Both the position numbers and the translations under genes were made by a program. The notes under the pieces were generated by a model. It was not told where the DNA came from, ran no database searches, and worked only from the letters and a program-made list of their open reading frames with translations. A stretch of DNA of 51,654 nucleotides from Strigamia acuminata (taxonomy: Eukaryota; Arthropoda; Chilopoda; Geophilomorpha; Linotaeniidae), in NCBI GenBank assembly GCA_949358305.1, contig CASHSZ010000124.1, positions 64,001 through 115,654 on the forward strand, written 5' to 3'. Below, piece by piece: positions 47,147-51,654 of the stretch (the first letter of the stretch is position 1; each line of letters begins with the position of its first letter).

Positions 47147-47222
47147 TTGTGTAAACGATGATGGAATCCCCTGCTTAAATACTGGCTATCGCGTCACGTA
47201 ACAGCAACGTGCCACGTCACGT
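47147..47222 (-). promoter_or_regulatory. inward-facing promoter-like segment (right)
   Basis: Reverse complement of 43981-44056, identical as far as I can read. The TATA-like element is at 47174-47181 on the minus strand. If both segments work, two identical promoters drive convergent transcription through the core. Confidence 0.4.
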
Positions 47223-48903
47223 AATTGCAACGTGCCGCGCTATGCCACACAATGTGCCGCCGCGATAGGCCATTGAACCCGAATGTGTGTGATGCGAAAC
47301 GCGCGAGTACGCGCGCGGAGAACGCGCGGCAATGCTAGCAACAGGAGCGCAACTGCCCAAGAAATTGCTCAACAATAAAAGGCACGTGGAAGCACGTGCC
47401 TGAAACAATAGGCACTTCAAATAAAGTTATTGTTAAAAAACGGGCTTGAAAACCAACAATTACACAATAATTAAGGGGCAAGAAATGAACTTTGCTGCAA
47501 TGCAAAGTTCTCAAAATACAGAGAAATGAAAGTTACACTTGTATAAAGAATTGACAATGTTTGAAACCAATAAAAACTACAAAAACACACTTGTAAAAAA
47601 CCCAAAACAACACCCAGAATGAATTATTTGACTCAAATTAACCCTAAAACAGTCTTGGAGGTCGTGCAGACGACAGAGTCGGATCGGAAGGTTGCTAAAA
47701 CCTGACGCCAAAACTAGCAATGGGACAGCTAGTTAGAAAACAGCTTTTTCATCAATTATGAACGCTGAAAACCTCACCCAGGGGTAGAAAATGATGGAGA
47801 GAACGTTTTCGCCATCTAAAACGGTCTAAAACGGGTCTAAAATGCCTAAACCGGCGCCTGGAACGTGGCGCAGTTGTTGGGTCAAATATTGTCAAAAATC
47901 AGTGGAAATTTGTCAAATACTGGCAAAAATCTGCTGAAATTTGTCAAAAATTGCCAAATTTTGGCGCAAGTTACGTGAGGTTTGCGCGCATCCAACTATG
48001 ACAAAAAATCCATGCGTGTGCACGCGCGATTTACTGGCGCGTTGGAAGCGTTAAAATAAATTTTTCCAATATCTAACACAATTTGCACCGAATTATGGCA
48101 ATTTTTGACAAATTTACATGGATTTTTGCCAGTATTTGACAAATTTCCACGGATTTTTGACAATATTTGACAAATTCCAGACAAATTTCAGACAAATTTC
48201 AATTAATTTTAGAAATTTTATGAGAAATTTCAGCAAATGTTTGAGGATTGAGGAAATCTTCTGAAATTTGTCAAATATAGGCAAAAATCTTCTGAAATTT
48301 GTCAAATACAGGCAAAAATCTGCTGAAATTTGTCAAAAATTGCCCAAATTCCGTGCAAGTTTTGCAAGTTTTGCGCGCATCAAATCGTATGCGCGCCTAT
48401 ACTATTGCACGAGCGCATTGACGCGTGATGAACACCGACCACGTTTACGAAGTGAATTCGAGCTACAAAAGTATCGAGTCGCCATTCTATGATGGAAAAA
48501 AAAAATTAAGTGTAAACAAACAAAATAAAAACTTTAATATACAAGAAACGTACAATTCCACTCAACTTTGTTTCAAATTTTATTTATTGGATCATTGAAA
48601 ATAAACAGTAGTGTTGTGCACTGTACGCTTAAGTGTATACCGGCGATGCGTTGTTTTGTGGTGGGGATTTGCCTCGATAATTGATCTTTTCTCTTTGTTT
48701 GCAATATTTTTTTGGCCTTTTTTGTTGATTTTTCGGTTTGAAATTGTTTTTTTCCGGTGTAATTTAAGTGGTGGAAGGTTGTTGGCGTGTGTTGAGGGTA
48801 ATTTTGGCGGTTTTTGGGTCGGGATTAGTGTTTTCTGCGATTTTTGATCGGTATTTGGGGTTTGATGCAGCGGATAGCGCATGCGAATCGCCGTCGACCG
48901 TAG
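47223..48903 (-). repeat. inverted 1.68-kb unit R1
   Basis: Full inverted partner of unit 6, sharing its private variants (CACCCAGAATG, CAGTCTTGG, ATCAATTATGAACG, the CGCGCGAGTACG end and the 10-bp insertion). It differs in having 10 A where unit 6 has 9 T, and GATTTTTGATCGG (shared with unit 1) where unit 6 has the complement of CCGATAAAAAATC. Confidence 0.95.
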
Positions 48904-50056
48904 CATTAGCAATTGCAACCTGCCGCGCTATGCCACACAATGTGCCGCCGCGATAGGCCATCGAATCCGAATGTGTGTGATGCGAAACGCGAGTACGCGC
49001 GCGGAGAACGCGCGGCAATGCTAGCAACAGGAGCGCAACTGCCCAAGAAATTGCTCAACAATAAAAGGCACGTGGAAGCACGTGCCTGAAACAATAGGCA
49101 CTTCAAATAAAGTTATTGTTAAAAAACGGGCTTGAAAACCAACAATTACACAATAATTAAGGGGCAAGAAATGAACTTTGCTGCAATGCAAAGTTCTCAA
49201 AATACAGAGAAATGAAAGTTACACTTGTATAAAGAATTGACAATGTTTGAAACCAATAAAAACTACAAAAACACACTTGTAAAAAACCCAAAACAACCCC
49301 CAGAATGAATTATTTGACTCAAATTAACCCTAAAACGGTCTTGGAGGTCGTGCAGACGACAGAGTCGGATCGGAAGGTTGCTAAAACCTGACGCCAAAAC
49401 TAGCAATGGGACAGCTAGTTAGAAAACAGCTTTTTCATCAATCATGAACGCTGAAAACCTCACCCAGGGGTAGAAAATGATGGAGAGAACGTTTTCGCCA
49501 TCTAAAACGGTCTAAAACGGGTCTAAAATGCCTAAACCGGCGCCTGGAACGTGGCGCAGTTGTTGGGTCAAATATTGTCAAAAATCAGTGGAAATTTGTC
49601 AAATACTGGCAAAAATCTGCTGAAATTTGTCAAAAATTGCCAAATTTTGGCGCAAGTTACGTGAGGTTTGCGCGCATCCAACTATGACGAAAAATCCACG
49701 CGTGTGCACGCGCGATTTACTGGCGCGTTGGAAGCGTTAAAATAAATTTTTCCAATATCTAACACAATTTGCACCGAATTATGGCAATTTTTGACAAATT
49801 TACATGGATTTTTGCCAGTATTTGACAAATTTCCACGGATTTTTGACAATATTTGACACATTCAAGACAAATTTCAGACAGATTTCAATTAATTTTAGAA
49901 AATGTTTGAGAAATATCAGCAAATGTTTGAGGATTGAGGAAATCTGCTGAAATTTGTCAAATATAGACAAAAATCTGCTGAAATTTGTCAAATATAGACA
50001 AAAATCTGCTGAAATTTGTAAAAAATTGCCCAAATTCGGTGCAAGTTTTGCAAGTT
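48904..50056 (-). repeat. inverted 1.68-kb unit R2, truncated
   Basis: Outer inverted copy with the 10-bp insertion, so closer to the 1686-bp type. Close similarity runs to about 49850. From there to 50056 it is visibly diverged (AAAATGTTTGAGAAATATCAG for the expected AATTTTATGAGAAATTTCAG) and then stops. It ends before the part of the unit that holds the AATAAA signals. Confidence 0.9.
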
Positions 50057-50830
50057 TGCAAACAGCAACAAGAATGATGTATTTAATAATTGTTTTTGCA
50101 TTAGATATGTGTTTAATTCGTTTTACCTCGGTTTGTACGGTTCTTGCGCGTAGTGCGCACGTTCAACACGCGGCCACGCGCGTACATCGCGCGTGTTGCG
50201 AGCAGGACGCAACAAAAGTTTGAGAGACTCGCATTTTACCAAGTCCCCAACTTATTTTACAGTTTTAGTTTAGCTTACCAACTCGCTTGGTAATTTCTGG
50301 ATCCTGTTTAAGTGTTTCGTCGGGTTTTGAGCCCATAAACCCGTCTTTTTCCTTGGTAAGCGATTGCGTCGTCTGCTCAGAGCAACTGGCTTTAAGCGGA
50401 GATCGCTTACACGAGTCTGGAATGAGCGCTTATCACCGCATTCGGCTCCAGTCTTCGTTTCTCGTTGAAAGTTAGCTTGTTGATTCGGGTTTTGGGCGAC
50501 ATTGACTAAAAAGACCTCGGGAATCGTTCCCACCACTCGGTTTAGTCGTTTTCGAGACCCACGACCTCGAAAACGAAGTTAGAAGTGGCTCAAGGCCACT
50601 AGCGTGTCTGGCAGATAGCCATTTTGGTGATTTACGGGCGTCGGGCCCTTGTTCTTTGTTTCCCGCCTTTGCTCCTTTGTTTTTATTTGGTATTCAAGGT
50701 TCCTAAGCCTACAGTAGATTGGGATTAAATTCCCATGAAGATTTATTAAGTATTCATTGGTAAAAACGAATATTTCCGCCGGCGCGTTTCTCTCATAGGT
50801 TTCGGTTCGCTCGAATCTCATTTTTGAGCG
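50057..50830. other. right flank, no gene recognised
   Basis: GC-raised patches (CGCGCGTAGTGCGCACG near 50145) and short chance open frames only. The minus-strand frame 50270-50536 and plus-strand frame 50287-50475 overlap each other and match nothing I know. Confidence 0.5.
50188..50241 (+). repeat. dispersed repeat copy 2 (partner at 3424-3480)
   Basis: TGTTGCGAGCAGGACGCAAC, then a GAGACTCGCATTTTACC stretch, same orientation as the left-flank copy, one base shorter in the GCAAGG/GCAGG region. Weak similarity (TTTTAGTTTAG against TTTTAGTCCATAG) may continue about 40 bp further. Confidence 0.7.
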
Positions 50831-50990
50831 ACCCAGCGAATGCGCCAAGTTACAGGCGCCAGCTTAGCAGTTTTAGACTCGTTTTCGACCGTTCTAGTGT
50901 CAAAAAACGCGTAGAGCACATTTTGCGACCTTTGGAAGTGCTTTTCCGACACCTAAGTGGTCGGAAAAGTGCTCTTCTGAGTTAAGACTC
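50831..50990 (+). repeat. decayed fragment of the 1.68-kb unit
   Basis: ATGCGCCAAGTTACAGGCGC, then TTAGCAGTTTTAGACTCG and TTTTCGACCGTTCTAG, line up with the unit segment around 36609-36665 (TGCGCCACGTTCCAGG, then TTTTAGACCCG and TTTTAGACCG) in the forward orientation at perhaps 70-75 percent similarity. A 10-bp stem (CTTTTCCGAC / GTCGGAAAAG) follows at 50940-50970. Confidence 0.65.
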
Positions 50991-51024
50991 CTTTTGGCAT
51001 TTTAGCGTCAGCATAAGAAATTCC

Positions 51025-51125
51025 TCAAACTTTTATTGAAATCTCTCAAAAATTTCTAAAATTAATTGAAATTTGTCTGAAAATTGTCAAATATTGGCAA
51101 AAATCTGCAGAAATTTGTCAAATAC
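51025..51125 (+). repeat. second decayed fragment of the 1.68-kb unit
   Basis: TTTCTAAAATTAATTGAAAT, then TTGTCTGAAAATTGTC and a CAAATATTGGCAAAAATCTG stretch, match the unit segment at about 36255-36345, forward orientation. The TTTCTAAAATTAATTG spelling is that of unit 6 and R1, not of units 1-5. With the preceding fragment, it looks like the remains of older forward units to the right of the fold-back. Confidence 0.7.
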
Positions 51126-51654
51126 GCGATCGCATTGCGACAGAAAGTCGTTTACGACTCCAATACGCACCCGTGCGTGTTTGTATCGCAACACGAAACT
51201 CAAACGCGCCACCGCGTTGCAAGACAACCAAATTTACAAACGCAAACGCGCATTTGAGACAAAAACGAGTTTATTTTATTCACTCTCGCTTGATCCCCCT
51301 TCATCGCGCCTCGTTGCTCCTGTGAAAAAAATATATGAGAATGCACAGAAATGAACCTTCCAATACTTACATGAAAATTGGCAACCTTGACACAAAACAG
51401 TCTATCGACACTCCCAACACCACCCCGGACATTTTTCGGAAGAGTATGGTCCACCCGGAATTCCCAGAATAGTCACCCCCAAAATGCGGATTTCGCGGAA
51501 GCCAATCCGCGAAAAGGCTAAAGCCCCCAATAGTGGAAGTAATAAAGGGAAAAATCCGCCAGATTGTTTAATTTGATTCGAAGGTATACTCAAAGTCATG
51601 CCTTTCTTTTTAGAACCGGCTTTTTTGATCTTGTTTATTTGTCTATCCGTAAGA
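51126..51654. other. right edge, no gene recognised
   Basis: Contains AGTCGTTTACGACT (a 14-bp palindrome reminiscent of the core words of the second fold-back) and GCACCCGTGC. At 51484-51513 a GCGGATT / AATCCGC inverted repeat resembles that in the spacer near 31870-31900. Short overlapping open frames on the minus strand (51200-51454, 51402-51599) show no family signal. Confidence 0.5.

Larger units (their letters stand above)
33892..50056. repeat. 16-kb second fold-back with tandem arms and a 3.2-kb core
   Basis: Six forward units (33892-43980), a core, then one full and one truncated inverted unit (47223-50056). Around the core, left x matches the complement of 91203 minus x. This is shifted by one in the outer part of the last forward unit because its T-run at about 42699-42707 is one base shorter (9 against 10). 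Together with the 27-kb structure this gives two independent fold-backs only 2.1 kb apart. No sequence is shared between the two. Confidence 0.9.

Noticed and set aside
1-51654. tRNA, rRNA or other structured RNA genes
   Set aside because: No A-box/B-box pair or rRNA-like stretch was seen on either strand. The many stem-loops belong to repeats.
27-51654. Telomeric repeats
   Set aside because: No run of TTAGGG-type or similar short repeats occurs; TTAGGG-like words are isolated.

Overview
No protein-coding gene in this 51.7-kb window can be supported. It is eukaryotic, repeat-dominated DNA. The reasons are the absence of any dense gene layout, kilobases of satellite arrays, miniature transposon-like inverted repeats, and CpG-to-TpG style variation between satellite monomers that fits cytosine methylation. 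A YY1-like GCCGCCATTTT motif in the left flank hints weakly at an animal. I cannot name the species.

Layout. 1-4454 is a left flank of intergenic or transposon-derived sequence with two short tandem arrays (about 697-1035). 4455-31776 is one giant fold-back structure of 27.3 kb. It has a 464-bp unique end, then about 69 satellite monomers of 140/147/139 bp running forward, an inversion junction at 14681, about 117 monomers in reverse complement, and the same 464-bp end inverted. The outer 7.7 kb of the two arms is collinear base for base (coordinate sum 36231 throughout), and both outer limits fall on TTAA. 31777-33891 is a spacer holding a roughly 1-kb inverted-repeat element (32375-33403) with one terminal repeat tandemly duplicated, plus small arrays.

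33892-50056 is a second, unrelated fold-back of about 16 kb. Its left arm is six tandem copies of a 1676/1686-bp unit and its right arm is about 1.7 inverted copies. Between them lies a 3.2-kb core (about 43981-47222) with two inward-facing promoter-like segments, two mirrored arrays of 56-bp hairpin repeats, and a centre of 553-bp direct repeats, each of which is itself an inverted repeat. 50057-51654 is a right flank with decayed fragments of the 1.68-kb unit and a short repeat shared with the left flank.

How it fits together. Nothing here reads as a metabolic or regulatory gene set. The theme is nested inverted repetition at scales from about 13 bp to 27 kb. The simplest reading is two fold-back-type elements, or satellite-filled inverted repeats of non-autonomous DNA transposons, side by side and expanded by unequal exchange. 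Long open frames in the window are by-products of short repeats whose period is not a multiple of three, or are copies of the same non-coding unit.
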